Assembly: GCA_963770275.1 (NCBI GenBank)
Contig: CAVYPD010000005.1
Coordinates: 303,689 to 367,688, forward strand
Length of the DNA: 64,000 nucleotides
From: Roseiarcus sp963770275
GTDB lineage: Bacteria > Pseudomonadota > Alphaproteobacteria > Rhizobiales > Beijerinckiaceae
Direction of reading: 5' to 3'
The stretch's first letter is position 1; every line of letters starts with the position of its first letter. A program made the translations under genes and the position numbers. Of this stretch, positions 45,782 to 55,799 are shown piece by piece. The notes beneath the pieces are model-generated. The model saw only the letters and a program-made list of their open reading frames with translations, ran no database searches and was not told the origin of the DNA.

Positions 45782-47460
45782 ATGGCCGATTCCGTCTATC
45801 CCGCTCGCGGGCCACGCTATCAGGAGACGTTTCCCGCGCTAACGGCGCAGGAAATCGACCGCCTGCGGCGCTACGGGTCGTTACGCAAATATTCGGACGG
45901 CGAAAAGCTGTTCGAAGCCGGGAAAGATCAGTCCCGGCATGTTCGTCGTGCTCAAAGGCGTGGTGGCGCTGACCCAACGCGACGGCTTGGGACATTTAGC
46001 GCCGATCGTCGAACAGGGCGAGGGCCAGTTTCTCGCGGACGTCGGCCAGCTGTCTACGCGCGCGACGCTTGTCGACGGAACGGCGGAGGGCGACGTCGAG
46101 ACCCTGCTGATCCCGACCGAAGGCCTGCGTGCTCTCTTGGTCGCCGAAGCCGATCTCGGCGAGCGCATCATGCGGGCGCTCATTCTGCGGCGCGTCGCCC
46201 TCCTGCAAGGCGGCGCGGCCGGCGCCGTGCTGATCGGCTCTGCAGGCGCCGCGGACGTGATCCGACTCGAGGGCTTTCTCACCAGGAACGGCTATCCGCA
46301 CCATTTGCTCGATCCGGCCCGCGACCCCGAGGCCACAGGAGGTGATCGCCCGCTACACGGATGTCGCCGGCGGATTGCCTCTCGTGATTTGTCCCGACGG
46401 CTCGGTGCTCGGCAATCCATCGGAAGCGGCTGTGTCGCGCCAGATCGGCTTGACGGCGCCGACGCGATCGAACTTCGTCTACGACGTCGCGGTGGTCGGC
46501 GCCGGACCCGCGGGCCTTTCAACCGCGGTCTATGGCTGTTCCGAAGGCCTGACGGTCGCGGTTCTCGACGCCCGCGCTTACGGCGGTCAGGCCGGCGCCA
46601 GCGCCCGGATCGAAAACTACTTTGGCTTTCCGACCGGAATAAGCGGCCAGGCGCTCACCGCCCGCGCCTTCGTTCAGGCGCAGAAATTCGGCGCCGACGT
46701 CATGATACCGGTCGCGATCAAGACGCTCGATTGCTCGCGCCCCAACCACGCCTTGGTTCTCGAGACAGACGACGGCGAGCGCATTCAGGCGCGCACGGTC
46801 GTGGTCGCCAGCGGCGCCCGATATCGCCATCCGACAATCGCCGACATAGCCCGGTTTGAGGGGCGCGGAATCTGGTACTGGGCCTCGCAGATCGAGGCGC
46901 AATTGTGCGCCGGCGAAGAGGTCGCTCTGGTTGGCGGCGGCAATTCGGCCGGCCAGGGCGCGGTCTTTCTCTCCCGCCACGCGTCCAAGGTGCGCATGAT
47001 GGTCAGAGGGCCGGGGCTGGCCGAAAGCATGTCGCGCTATTTGATCGATCGCATCGCCGCGACCCCGAACATTGAGCTCATGACCGAGACTGAGCTCGTT
47101 GCGCTCAGCGGCGCGGCCGGCGCCAATCTCGAGGGCGTGCGGTGGCGCGATGGTCGCGCCGGTAAAGAGACCGAAGCTGCCATCCGCAACGTTTTTCTGT
47201 TCGTCGGCGCCGATCCCGCGACCGAATGGCTCCAAGGCTGCGTGGCGCTCGACAAGGCAGGCTTCGTGATCACCGGGATTGCAGGGGACGACGGGGCCCC
47301 TGTCCCGTCGCCGCTTGAATCGTCCGTCCCCGGCGTGTTCGCGGTCGGCGACGTGCGGTCGGGGTCGGTCAAGCGGGTCGGCGGCGCGATTGGCGAAGGC
47401 GCCCAGGTGGTGGCCGCGATCCATAGGTTCCTATCGCATGCTCCTGGTCCCCATCTCTAA
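45782..47460 (+). CDS. Cyclic-nucleotide-binding/thioredoxin reductase-like flavoprotein, two frame breaks
   Basis: The first ~150 residues form a cNMP-binding domain (YSDGEKLFEAGK, then, after an extra base near 45930, PGMFVVLKGVVALTQRDG). A small middle region follows (AVLIGSAGAADVIRLEGFL, with a break near 46335). The rest is a two-dinucleotide-fold flavoprotein: VAVVGAGPAGLSTAVYGCSE, AYGGQAGASARIENYFGFPT, VALVGGGNSAGQGAVFL and VPGVFAVGDVRSGSVKRVGG. The redox CxxC of thioredoxin reductase is replaced by a WYWASQIEAQLC segment, so it is not a conventional thioredoxin reductase. About 559 residues. The UBP finger gene follows by 18 bases. Confidence 0.85.
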
Positions 47461-47478
47461 CCGATCGGCGCCCGCATA

Positions 47479-47787
47479 ATGTCGAAGACCTGCACGCATA
47501 TGGAGACCATTCGCGATGTGACGCCGAGCGCGCTCGGCTGCGAGGAGTGCCTCAAGACCGGCGATGTCTGGGTGCACTTGCGGATCTGCCGCACCTGCGG
47601 CCATGTCGGCTGTTGCGATCAGTCGCCGAACCATCATGCGACCAAGCATTACCGCTCCAGTAGCCATCCGATCATCGAGGGCTACGATCCGCCAGAAGGC
47701 TGGGGCTGGTGTTATGTCGACGAAGCGATGTTCGATCTCTCCGACCGCATGACGCCGCACAACGGCAGAATTCCGCGCTACTATTGA
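47479..47787 (+). CDS. UBP-type zinc finger protein
   Basis: The 102-residue protein is a single ZnF-UBP domain: CTHMETI, LGCEECLKTGDVWVHLRICR, TCGHVGCCDQSPNHHATKHY and HPIIEGYDPPEGWGWCYVDE. These residues supply the set of Cys and His ligands for three zinc ions. In eukaryotes this domain binds the ubiquitin C-terminus; bacteria lack ubiquitin, so the partner here is unknown. It is 18 bases after the flavoprotein gene and surely cotranscribed. Bacterial UBP fingers are often found with or fused to CPA1 antiporters, one of which is the divergent neighbour. Confidence 0.88.
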   Translation: MSKTCTHMETIRDVTPSALGCEECLKTGDVWVHLRICRTCGHVGCCDQSPNHHATKHYRSSSHPIIEGYDPPEGWGWCYVDEAMFDLSDRMTPHNGRIPRYY

Positions 47788-47981
47788 GGTCTGTCGCGCG
47801 GGCGCTCAATTGTCCACGCGGGACGATTGCCCGTGTTGGGCAAAAAGCTAGCGCCCGTTTTTTGGCAGGAGAAACCCGCGAACCGTCCAGAGTATTGGGA
47901 AGCCGCGCGATTGCGTGTCTCCCGTTTCACACACCCTTCTGCGGCGGCCGGTTGATTGCGCGCGCCCCGACCCTTCGCGAA

Positions 47982-49644
47982 CTAGATGTCTCCCGCCGCA
48001 TTGTCGACCGCCATGGTCGAGCGGCCCGATCCCCGTCGTTTCCACCAGTGCGACCGTCGCTGGCGCTGGGGTGCGACGAGAAAGCGGCTTTCGGCCGGCG
48101 CCTTCCAAAACTGCGCCGCACGGTTCTCGATCATTTCGTCCGCCTTGGTGACGCGCGCCTCGCGATATCTGAGTTCGAGAAGGGAAGGGATGAGGAAGGT
48201 CTCAACCATCTTGCCCAGCTGGTTCGGGTCCTCGAACATATGCCACGCATAGGCGCCATCCCGCTTTCGCTCGAGGCTGATGTCCTGCATCACGGCGAGG
48301 AAGGCGCTGCTCTCCGAAGGGTCGATCAGATATTCGACGATCCCGAGGATCGGTCCCACATCGTCCGCGACCCGATTGGCGAAGGAAGGCGCGCGCCACC
48401 GCATCGACGGCGTGAGATCCTGCGCTTCGCTCGTCTGCAGCTTCCATGCCCATGTGAGCGCGAGACCGATCAACGTCCCCACGCCAGCGCAGTAGAGAGC
48501 GAAGGGGACGCCTTTGGCCGTCGCGACTTCGCCCCACACGGCGCTCCCGAGCGTCAGCGCGCCGAAGTAGACGGTAAGAAAGATCGCCAAGCCCCGGCCA
48601 CGCACCCATTCCGGCAACGCAACCTGCGCCGAAACAAAAAAGGTCGTCAGGGCGACGATCGACGCAGCGCCGGAGATGAAGCTGGCGATGAGCGCCATAA
48701 TGGGCTCACGGGCTGAGGCGAGGAGACATAGCGAGACGACGGTTCCGACCGCGCCCAGCGCGGCCTGCCCGTTCGCGCCAAGCCGCCTCTTCAACCAGTT
48801 GAGAGCGAATGTGGCGACGATCGAGCCGACGCCCACGGCCGCCATCAACTGGCCATAGACCTCCGCCCCATCGCCACGATCCTGGCTGCGCGCCACAAGC
48901 GGCAGCAAGGCGAGATAGGCGCTCGCGAAGGGAAAGAACGCGATGGCGCGAATGAGCGTCGCGTCCATTTCACGACTGTAGCGAACATAGCGCACGCCGG
49001 TCGTCATTGCGCTGAACAGACGTTCGGCCGGCAAGGTTTCCTTCGGCTTTCGCGGCGCCCGCCACCAGAGCAACGCCGCGAGCAGCGCCAGATTGCCGGC
49101 GCAGCAGCCCCAGAATGGAACGGCGATGCTGAGCCTTGCGATCGCGTATCCGGCGATCGCCGGACCGATCGCCCGCGCGACATTGTAGCCCGCGGTATCG
49201 ATCGCAATCGCGCCGTCGAGGTCCGCTGTTCGCACAAGCAGCGTGGTTATGAGGAGCCATCCCGGCGCCGCGAGCGCGCCACACATGCCCATCAGGAACG
49301 ATGTCGTGAGCAGCGAGGTCGTGCCTGCCAACCCAGCCGAAGCCGCGGCGGCGAACACGACGGAAATCGCCGACCGCGAGCGTTTGCGTAACGATCAGGA
49401 GACGGCGTGGGTCCACGACATCGGTCAGCGCTCCGGCCGGCAGGGTCAGGAGAAAGAGCGGCAGGGTGGTGGCGACCTGGACGGCTGAGACCAGTCTCGG
49501 ACTCGGGTTGAGGCTGGTCATCATCCAGGCCGAACCCGTGTCGAACATCGCCAGTCCGACACTCGAAAGCGACGTCGCCATGAGAATGACCATGAAGGCG
49601 GGATTGCCGAGCAAACCCGAGGGCGGTTCGGCGCTCGATGGCAT
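47982..49644 (-). CDS. MFS exporter (MFS_3/EntS-like) with C-terminal ABM-like domain, one frame break
   Basis: Twelve hydrophobic segments are recognisable, starting with PAFMVILMATSLSSVGLAMF and VATTLPLFLLTLPAGALTDV. An extra base near 49370 shifts the frame before ISVVFAAAASAGLAGTTS. The permease ends near WAWKLQTSEAQDLTPS. A soluble tail follows: VGPILGIVEYLIDPSESSAF and ERKRDGAYAWHMFEDPNQLG, like the antibiotic biosynthesis monooxygenase (dimeric alpha-beta barrel) domains fused to MFS_3 proteins. The last ~25 residues are basic. The start is uncertain; the ATG at 49644 lacks a good ribosome site and a TTG upstream is possible. The substrate is unknown. Confidence 0.82.
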
Positions 49645-49770
49645 GTCCGGGTCGACGTTTAGCTCGGTGGTCGTCAAGTCATCCGCCCGGTTCCCGAACG
49701 CAGTTCGGCCCGAGATTTGCGTGCCCGCATTGAAGGCCTTTGGCAAGCGCATCCGCGAGACGCGCGGCGC

Positions 49771-50670
49771 TTACAGATGTTCCTTGAAGAACGCGCCGGC
49801 ATGCGCAAGCGCGCGTCGGCCGGGCTCGAGATGCGCGTTCCAGAGCGGCCAAGCATGGATCATGTACGGCCAAATTTGGAGGGTCGCAGCGACGTCGGCT
49901 GCGCCGGCGGCGGCGGCGAAATGGACGGCGTCGTCGAGCAAGGTCTCGGCCGAGCCGATCTGGATGAGGGTGGGCGGCAGCCCTTTAAGATCGGCGTAGA
50001 GAGGCGACACGCGCGGGTCTTTCCGGTCCATCCCGGCTGGGACATAAGCGTCGGCCAGCCCCTCCAGGTACCCCTTCTGAATGAGCGGATCGACGGCGCT
50101 TTTGGTCAAGAGCGTCGCTCCCGACATGGTGAGATCGACCCACGGCGATAGGAGCCAGAGACAGCCGGGCAGGTCCTGGCCCGCACGCTTGAGCTCCCCG
50201 ACCAGAGCCAACGTGAGATTTGCACCCGCGCTATCGCCGCCGACGGCAATCTGGTTGGCCGGGCAGCCTTCGCGCCGCAAGCGCCGCCAGACGGCCAGTG
50301 CGTCGTCACGCGCTGCCGGAAAGGGATGCTCGGGCGCGAGGCGGTAGTCCACGGACAACGTGCGCAGGCCCCCTGCCCGTCCGGCTTCGGTCACCAATCG
50401 GCGGTGACTCACGATCGAACCGGAGCAATAGCCTCCGCCATGAAAGTAGATCAGCAAGCGTGAAGCGTGGGCGCCGGGGACGATCGACCATTCGGCTTTG
50501 ACCCCGTCGAGATCAACCGGCTCGAGCTTGACGTCGTCCGCGACCGGCCAGACCGCTCCGACCTCCTCAATCCGGCGTCGGCGCTCTTCCCAGCCCACCG
50601 GCCTCGGCTGGGCGCTTAAGAGCGCGCGAACGGCGTCGATTTCGGTTTGCGGCACCCACTGGCCCCCCAC
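49771..50670 (-). CDS. Alpha/beta hydrolase of the hormone-sensitive lipase family
   Basis: The 299-residue esterase has the oxyanion motif YFHGGGYCSG, SVDYRLAPEHPFPAA, and the nucleophile GGDSAGANLTLAL (GDSAG). Asp and His of the triad fall near QIGSAETLLDDA and MIHAWPLW. The set is that of family IV (HSL) bacterial esterases. It acts on short acyl esters in related enzymes. Intact. It is divergent from the PRC-barrel gene. Confidence 0.87.
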   Translation of the reverse strand: MGGQWVPQTEIDAVRALLSAQPRPVGWEERRRRIEEVGAVWPVADDVKLEPVDLDGVKAEWSIVPGAHASRLLIYFHGGGYCSGSIVSHRRLVTEAGRAGGLRTLSVDYRLAPEHPFPAARDDALAVWRRLRREGCPANQIAVGGDSAGANLTLALVGELKRAGQDLPGCLWLLSPWVDLTMSGATLLTKSAVDPLIQKGYLEGLADAYVPAGMDRKDPRVSPLYADLKGLPPTLIQIGSAETLLDDAVHFAAAAGAADVAATLQIWPYMIHAWPLWNAHLEPGRRALAHAGAFFKEHL

Positions 50671-50768
50671 TTGCCCCGCATTCTATGCGAGCGGCTAAGA
50701 CGATCAACCGGTGCGCCTCCGCAACCAGCAGATCTGCGAGGCAAAAACGCTCCGGGGGAGTTCCCAAA

Positions 50769-50793
50769 GGAACATTTGTATCGGCCGGCGGTT
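50769..50793 (+). promoter_or_regulatory. Possible EcfG-type promoter upstream of the PRC-barrel gene
   Basis: GGAAC, 16 bases, GGTT: one mismatch from GGAAC-N16-CGTT. It lies 140 bases before the ATG at 50933. PRC-barrel genes are frequent members of the general stress regulon in this order. Confidence 0.35.
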
Positions 50794-50932
50794 GTTTTGT
50801 GGGCGCCCCAAATGAGTGCGCCAGCGAGCAGCCTCCGTGCGCGGCGAGGCGTCCGGAGCGGCGGACGAGCGTGTCCGAGCAATATGGATAGAGTGGACGC
50901 TCGACGCCTTGCTTCTCGAAAAGGAGGCGAAG

Positions 50933-51529
50933 ATGCTTAAGACTCTTGTTTACGCAACCTTGTTCAGCACCGCGCTTGTTGGGTCCAGCGCTTACGCGGC
51001 GGACAATCCGCAGGCTCCCGCGAACCCATCGGCGCAAACCCAGGCGCCTTCGGGCGTCAACTTCGTGACAAGCCAGGACAAGTCGCAGTGGCGCGCGCCG
51101 AAATTGATCGGGGTCGGCGTTTACGGCTCCGACGACAAGCAGATCGGAAAGATCGACGACTTGCTGCTGGATAAGAACGGGTCAGCCCAAACGATCGTGG
51201 TCGGTGTCGGTGGATTCCTTGGGTTCGGCAAGAAAGATGTCGCCGTTCCGTTCTCCGCAATGCAATGGCGTACGGAAGCCCGGAAGGTTCCGGCGACCGA
51301 TCAGCCAACCCCAATGACCGCCACAAGTGGACAACAGTCGCCGCCGATGAAGGAAACGGACCCATCGGCTACCGAGGCGAGCCAGGGCTATCCCGACAAG
51401 GCAATCCTCAACGTGACCTTGGATGAGCTGAAGGCCGCGCCCGACTTCAAATATGCGTCTAGCACGCTTGCAGATTCCGCTATGCAGCCTGCGGGCGCCG
51501 ATCAGGCCATGAAGAGAACCACTCCATAA
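50933..51529 (+). CDS. Secreted PRC-barrel domain protein
   Basis: AAGGAGG lies six bases before the ATG. A signal peptide (LVYATLFSTALVGSSAYAAD) is followed by a Pro/Ala/Gln-rich linker and a PRC-barrel: LIGVGVYGSDDKQIGKIDDL, then GSAQTIVVGVGGFLGFGKKD and VAVPFSAMQW. The C-terminus (DKAILNVTLDELKAAPDFKY) is the usual tail of these periplasmic proteins. Function unknown; probably a stress protein. 198 residues, intact. A GC hairpin follows at 51562. Confidence 0.87.
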   Translation: MLKTLVYATLFSTALVGSSAYAADNPQAPANPSAQTQAPSGVNFVTSQDKSQWRAPKLIGVGVYGSDDKQIGKIDDLLLDKNGSAQTIVVGVGGFLGFGKKDVAVPFSAMQWRTEARKVPATDQPTPMTATSGQQSPPMKETDPSATEASQGYPDKAILNVTLDELKAAPDFKYASSTLADSAMQPAGADQAMKRTTP

Positions 51530-51561
51530 ACGGCATTTTGGAGAGGTCGATAAAAGCTCAG

Positions 51562-51593
51562 CGCTCCGGACGGGTTTGAACCCCGCCGGAGCG
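51562..51593. terminator. GC hairpin between convergent genes
   Basis: CGCTCCGGACGGG pairs with CCCCGCCGGAGCG with one bulged mismatch. No T-run, so termination is only suggested. It lies between the PRC-barrel and exoR genes. Confidence 0.5.
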
Positions 51594-51620
51594 TCGAGAC
51601 AGGCGAGTTGGGACACGCGT

Positions 51621-52571
51621 TTATTGCGGCGACGCCGGAGTGCCTGCCAGCGGGCTGAACTGGCCGAGCGGCTTGAGGATGAACTTCACGACGTCTCGGA
51701 CCGGCGCCGAGGGAAAAGCGTGCTTGGCGCGCGCGTCGTGGAGGGCCGCAGCCGCCTGCCGATCACCCTCACTCGCCGACTCTAAATCGCGCTGATAGAG
51801 GTCGCGGATCCACGCATCGCTTGGCGCCGGCGCGGCATCCTTGGCGAACTCGAGCCACATCAATCCGCGCGCACGCTGATGGGGCACGCCGTCGCCCATG
51901 AATAGCATATGTCCGAGCAAAGCCTGGGACGGCGCATGGCCCTTCTGGGCCGCCACCGCCAACCAGCGAACAGCGGCGACATTGTCCTTGGCGAGGCCTC
52001 CAGCGCCGACCGTATACATATGGGCGAGATTATATTGCGCATTGGGATCGCCGAAGATCGTGGCCGCGTATTGAAACAATTCGTGCGCCCGTCCGGGATC
52101 AGGTCGCACTTCGCTCTTCGGTATGCCATTCAGGCAATAGACGCCAACTGCGACGAACGCGTTCGAGATTGCGCTGAGATTTCGCCGATCCGGCTGGTCT
52201 TCGTCGTAATCTTCGACCATCTGGTTGAAGTAATGGTAAGCCTTAAGGTCATTCTGTTCGACCCCCTGACCGTCCGCATACATCTCCCCAAGTTTCCAGC
52301 GCGCGAGATCTTGCCCGCCCTCGGCGGCGTAAGTGAGGGCTGCGGCCGCCGCGTCGGCGTCGCCAGCCTTCAACTCGGCAAGGCCCGCGCGCAGCGCCTG
52401 ACTCGGATCAGTGAAATTTTTGGGGATCTTCTCTGACGGGTCGGACGTTGAGCCGTCGAAAGCGAAGGCGGGTGCGCATCCCAGCGTCATCGATCCAATG
52501 ATTGCGAAAGCGAAACGCCGCCGCAACAACGTCCTCTCGACTGCTACCTTCGCACACGCAACCGCCCGCAT
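51621..52571 (-). CDS. exoR: ExoR-like periplasmic Sel1-repeat regulator
   Basis: A signal peptide (FAIIGSMTLGCAPAFAFD) leads into Sel1 repeats: ALTYAAEGGQDLARWKLGEM, YADGQGVEQNDLKAYHYFNQ, FGDPNAQYNLAHMYTVGAGG and AVRWLAVAAQKGHAPSQALL. DEDQPDRRNLSAISNAFVAV and VPHQRARGLMWLEFA match ExoR of Sinorhizobium and Agrobacterium, which binds and restrains the ExoS sensor kinase to control exopolysaccharide and motility. ChvI/ExoS are outside the window. I chose the ATG at 52571. 316 residues, intact. The name rests on family resemblance. Confidence 0.82.
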   Translation of the reverse strand: MRAVACAKVAVERTLLRRRFAFAIIGSMTLGCAPAFAFDGSTSDPSEKIPKNFTDPSQALRAGLAELKAGDADAAAAALTYAAEGGQDLARWKLGEMYADGQGVEQNDLKAYHYFNQMVEDYDEDQPDRRNLSAISNAFVAVGVYCLNGIPKSEVRPDPGRAHELFQYAATIFGDPNAQYNLAHMYTVGAGGLAKDNVAAVRWLAVAAQKGHAPSQALLGHMLFMGDGVPHQRARGLMWLEFAKDAAPAPSDAWIRDLYQRDLESASEGDRQAAAALHDARAKHAFPSAPVRDVVKFILKPLGQFSPLAGTPASPQ

Positions 52572-52758
52572 ATCGATCCCGAGTTGTATCCAGCCGCGTC
52601 GCGGTCCTTTTGAGGGGGCTCGCGATTTGGACGACTTTCGTTCATCAATGATTTCAAAGTGCGGGCCGTTTATGGCGCAATAGCGGCGTCTTGCAGCCGG
52701 AATCCCGACTCGCAAAAGTTGCGTCGGAGATGTTGCGAAAAAGCAACAATTTGCCGCT

Positions 52759-55647
52759 TCAGGCCCCCTCAAACCGCTGCAGGCGCTCGCGTGCGCCGGT
52801 AAGCTTAACGAGCCGTGCCTGAAACGTCTCCAGCCGGTCCTGATGTTCGGCGATGACGTCCTCAGGCGCCCGGGCGACGAAGTCGTCGTTGCCGAGTTTG
52901 GACACGACCTTCGCGATTTCGAGCTTCTCCTTGGCGATCTCTCTATCGAGACGCGCCTTCTCCGCCGTAAGGTCGACTACGCCGGCAAGCGGCAGGGCCA
53001 CCGTCTCGCCACGCACAACCAGGAGCAGCGCGCCGGGCGGCGGCGCCTCGACGGTCTCGATCGATGCGACGCGGGCAAGGCGCCCGATGCTGTCGCTCCA
53101 AGCGCGCGCGCTTCTGGCCGCCCGCTCGCTCGGCGCGATCAGAATGAGCGGCGTCTGGATCGACGGCGCCACCCCCATTTCCGACCTCACCGAACGCACC
53201 TCGGCGATCAGATCGACCACCCACCCGATTTCCGCTTCGACCGCCTCGTCAACTTCGAACCCTTGGGCAGGCCATGGCCCCAGCGCCAAAGGACCGGCGC
53301 GCTTGGGACCGGCTTCCCCCGTGATCGCCCAAAGCTCCTCGGTGAGGAACGGCATGAAGGGGTGCAGCATGGCGTAGATCATGTCGAGCACATGGGCGAT
53401 CGTCGCCTGCGTCTCGACCTTGGCGGCCGGCTCGGCGGCGTCCCCCTGAAGCAGGGGCTTAGCCAGTTCTAGATGCCAGTCGCAGAACACGCTCCAGACG
53501 AACCGATATGCCGCGTTGGCGGCGTCGTTGAAGCGATAAGCCTGGATCGCCCCGGCCGTCTCCGCCGCCGCCGAGGCGGCCCCGCCGAGAATCCAGCGGT
53601 TGAGCGGTTCGCGCACGGCTGATGGATCGAACCCCTCGACGCGAAGGCAGCCATTCATCTCGGCGAAGCGCGAGGCGTTCCATAGCTTGGTCGCGAAATT
53701 GCGATAGCCTTCGATCCGGGCTTCGCTGAGCTTGATGTCCCTGCCCTGCGCCGCCATCGCCGCGAGCGTGAAGCGCAGCGCATCGGCGCCAAACCGGTTG
53801 ATCAGGTCGAGGGGATCGATGACGTTACCCTTCGACTTCGACATTTTCGCGCCCTTCTCGTCGCGGACGAGGGCGTGAATGTAGACGTCGTGGAACGGGA
53901 CCTCCTCCATGAAATGGAGTCCCATCATCATCATCCGTGCGACCCAGAAGAAGATGATGTCGAAGCCGGTGACGAGCGCGTCGGTCGGGTAGAAACGCTT
54001 GAGCTCCGGCGTCTCTTCCGGCCAGCCCAGCGTCGAGAAAGGCCACAAAGCGGAGGAGAACCAGGTGTCGAGCACGTCCTCGTCGCGCGTGAACATTTCG
54101 GCCAGCCGGGCGGGATCGCCCGCGAGGGCATCAGCCTCGGCTTGCGCCAAAGCGCCGCGTTCAACGCCGTCGGCGAGCGCCGCGGCGTAAGCCGCGTCTT
54201 CAGTCTCCTCGACAAAGACCGCGCCCCAAGGCGCATACCACGCCGGTATCTGGTGTCCCCACCAGAGCTGGCGAGAAATGCACCACGGCTGGATGTTCTC
54301 GAGCCAATCAAAGTAGGTCTTCTCCCAGGTCTTGGGGACGAACTGGGTCTTGCCTTCGCGCACCGCGGCGATCGCCGGCTCGGCCAGCGTCTTGGCGTCG
54401 GCGTACCACTGATCGGTGAGCCAGGGTTCGATAACGACGTTCGACCGGTCGCCGTGCGGAACTGCGTGCGCGTGCGGTTCGATTTTCGCGAGAAAGCCGG
54501 CGAGCGCCATCATCTCGACGATCCGGCTCCGCGCGACGAAGCGGTCCTGGCTATCGACTGTGGCGATCAGCCGGGCATGATCGTTGTCGCTCTCCAGCCC
54601 GTCGAAGAAGTCGACATTGCCCTTGAGCGTTACTCGCCCCTGGGCGTCGAGAATATTGATCGAACGCACACCCTCGGCCTCATGCCGCTTGCCGACTTCG
54701 AAATCGTTGAAGTCATGCGCGGGCGTGATCTTGACCGCGCCAGCGCCCTTTTCGGGATCCGAATATTCGTCAGCGACAATCGCGATCAGGCGGCCGACCA
54801 GCGGCAGGCGGACTCGTTTACCGAACAGATGCTGATAGCGCGGGTCGTCCGGATGCGCCGCGACCGCCGTGTCGCCCAGCATCGTTTCGGGCCTGGTCGT
54901 GGCGACGGTAAGCCGTTCGCCGGTCTCTTCACCCTCAGAGTCCACGACAGGATATTCGAGGTAGTAGAGGTGGCCGTTGGGGTTTTTGGCCAAGACCTTG
55001 GCGAGCGCCGCCGCATCGAGCGGCGCGCCGTCGTCACGAGACCACTTGAACGAGCCCTTCGTCTCGACCTGCACCACCTCCAGGTCCGAGATCGCGGTCT
55101 GGAACTTAGGATCCCAGTTGACTAGGCGCTTGTCCTTGTAGACGAGCCCCTCGCGATAGAGCTGCACGAACACTTTCGCGACCGCGCGTGACAGGCCTTC
55201 GTCGAGCGTAAACCGCTCCCGGCTCCAGTCGCAGGAAGCGCCGAGGCGCTTGAGCTGGGCCACGATAGCCCCGCCCGATTCTGCTTTCCACGCCCAGACG
55301 CGCTCGACGAACGCCTTGCGACCCAACGCGCGGCGGTCCGGCTCCTGCTGTTCCATCAGCATGCGCTCAACCACCATTTGCGTGGCGATTCCGGCATGGT
55401 CCACGCCTGGCTGCCACAGCACGTCGCGGCCGTTCATGCGCCAGTAGCGGCACAGGACGTCCTGAAGCGTGTTGTTGAGCGCGTGGCCCATATGAAGATT
55501 GCCGGTGACGTTCGGCGGGGGAATGACAACGCAAAACGGTTGCGCTTCCGCCCGGTCGGCGCGACCGACCCGGAAGGCGCCTGTCTCCTCCCAAAGCGCG
55601 GAGGCGCGGCCTTCTGCGGCAGCGAAGTCGAACGATTTGTCCATCAT
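52759..55647 (-). CDS. valS: Valyl-tRNA synthetase
   Basis: The 962-residue protein is complete. The HIGH signature is in PPPNVTGNLHMGHALNNTLQ and the KMSKS loop is GAKMSKSKGNVIDPLDLINR. The editing domain has LTVATTRPETMLGDTAVAAH and GAGAVKITPAHDFNDFEVGK. The C-terminal coiled coil (TAEKARLDREIAKEKLEIAK) is present. The gene sits downstream of popZ and tolC on the same strand, a conserved order in Hyphomicrobiales. One of the few long genes here without a frame break. Confidence 0.95.
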   Translation of the reverse strand: MMDKSFDFAAAEGRASALWEETGAFRVGRADRAEAQPFCVVIPPPNVTGNLHMGHALNNTLQDVLCRYWRMNGRDVLWQPGVDHAGIATQMVVERMLMEQQEPDRRALGRKAFVERVWAWKAESGGAIVAQLKRLGASCDWSRERFTLDEGLSRAVAKVFVQLYREGLVYKDKRLVNWDPKFQTAISDLEVVQVETKGSFKWSRDDGAPLDAAALAKVLAKNPNGHLYYLEYPVVDSEGEETGERLTVATTRPETMLGDTAVAAHPDDPRYQHLFGKRVRLPLVGRLIAIVADEYSDPEKGAGAVKITPAHDFNDFEVGKRHEAEGVRSINILDAQGRVTLKGNVDFFDGLESDNDHARLIATVDSQDRFVARSRIVEMMALAGFLAKIEPHAHAVPHGDRSNVVIEPWLTDQWYADAKTLAEPAIAAVREGKTQFVPKTWEKTYFDWLENIQPWCISRQLWWGHQIPAWYAPWGAVFVEETEDAAYAAALADGVERGALAQAEADALAGDPARLAEMFTRDEDVLDTWFSSALWPFSTLGWPEETPELKRFYPTDALVTGFDIIFFWVARMMMMGLHFMEEVPFHDVYIHALVRDEKGAKMSKSKGNVIDPLDLINRFGADALRFTLAAMAAQGRDIKLSEARIEGYRNFATKLWNASRFAEMNGCLRVEGFDPSAVREPLNRWILGGAASAAAETAGAIQAYRFNDAANAAYRFVWSVFCDWHLELAKPLLQGDAAEPAAKVETQATIAHVLDMIYAMLHPFMPFLTEELWAITGEAGPKRAGPLALGPWPAQGFEVDEAVEAEIGWVVDLIAEVRSVRSEMGVAPSIQTPLILIAPSERAARSARAWSDSIGRLARVASIETVEAPPPGALLLVVRGETVALPLAGVVDLTAEKARLDREIAKEKLEIAKVVSKLGNDDFVARAPEDVIAEHQDRLETFQARLVKLTGARERLQRFEGA

Positions 55648-55799
55648 GGATTTCTGGTCTGCGATCCCGTCGGAGACGCCCTTGGATCAAATGGCGGCGT
55701 TCCGAGCGGCGCCGGCTACGGACGCCGCAGGCGCAAGCGCCACAAGCGCTATAAAGGCATCGTCGCGGTCGAAGTCAACGCGCGACGCAAGTCGGGAGG

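Noticed and set aside
45782..47460. Conventional thioredoxin reductase
   Set aside because: The redox CxxC is missing at the expected position and a cNMP-binding domain is present.
53875..55125. Plus-strand open frame of 416 codons opposite valS
   Set aside because: A shadow of the intact valS gene, with no family features.
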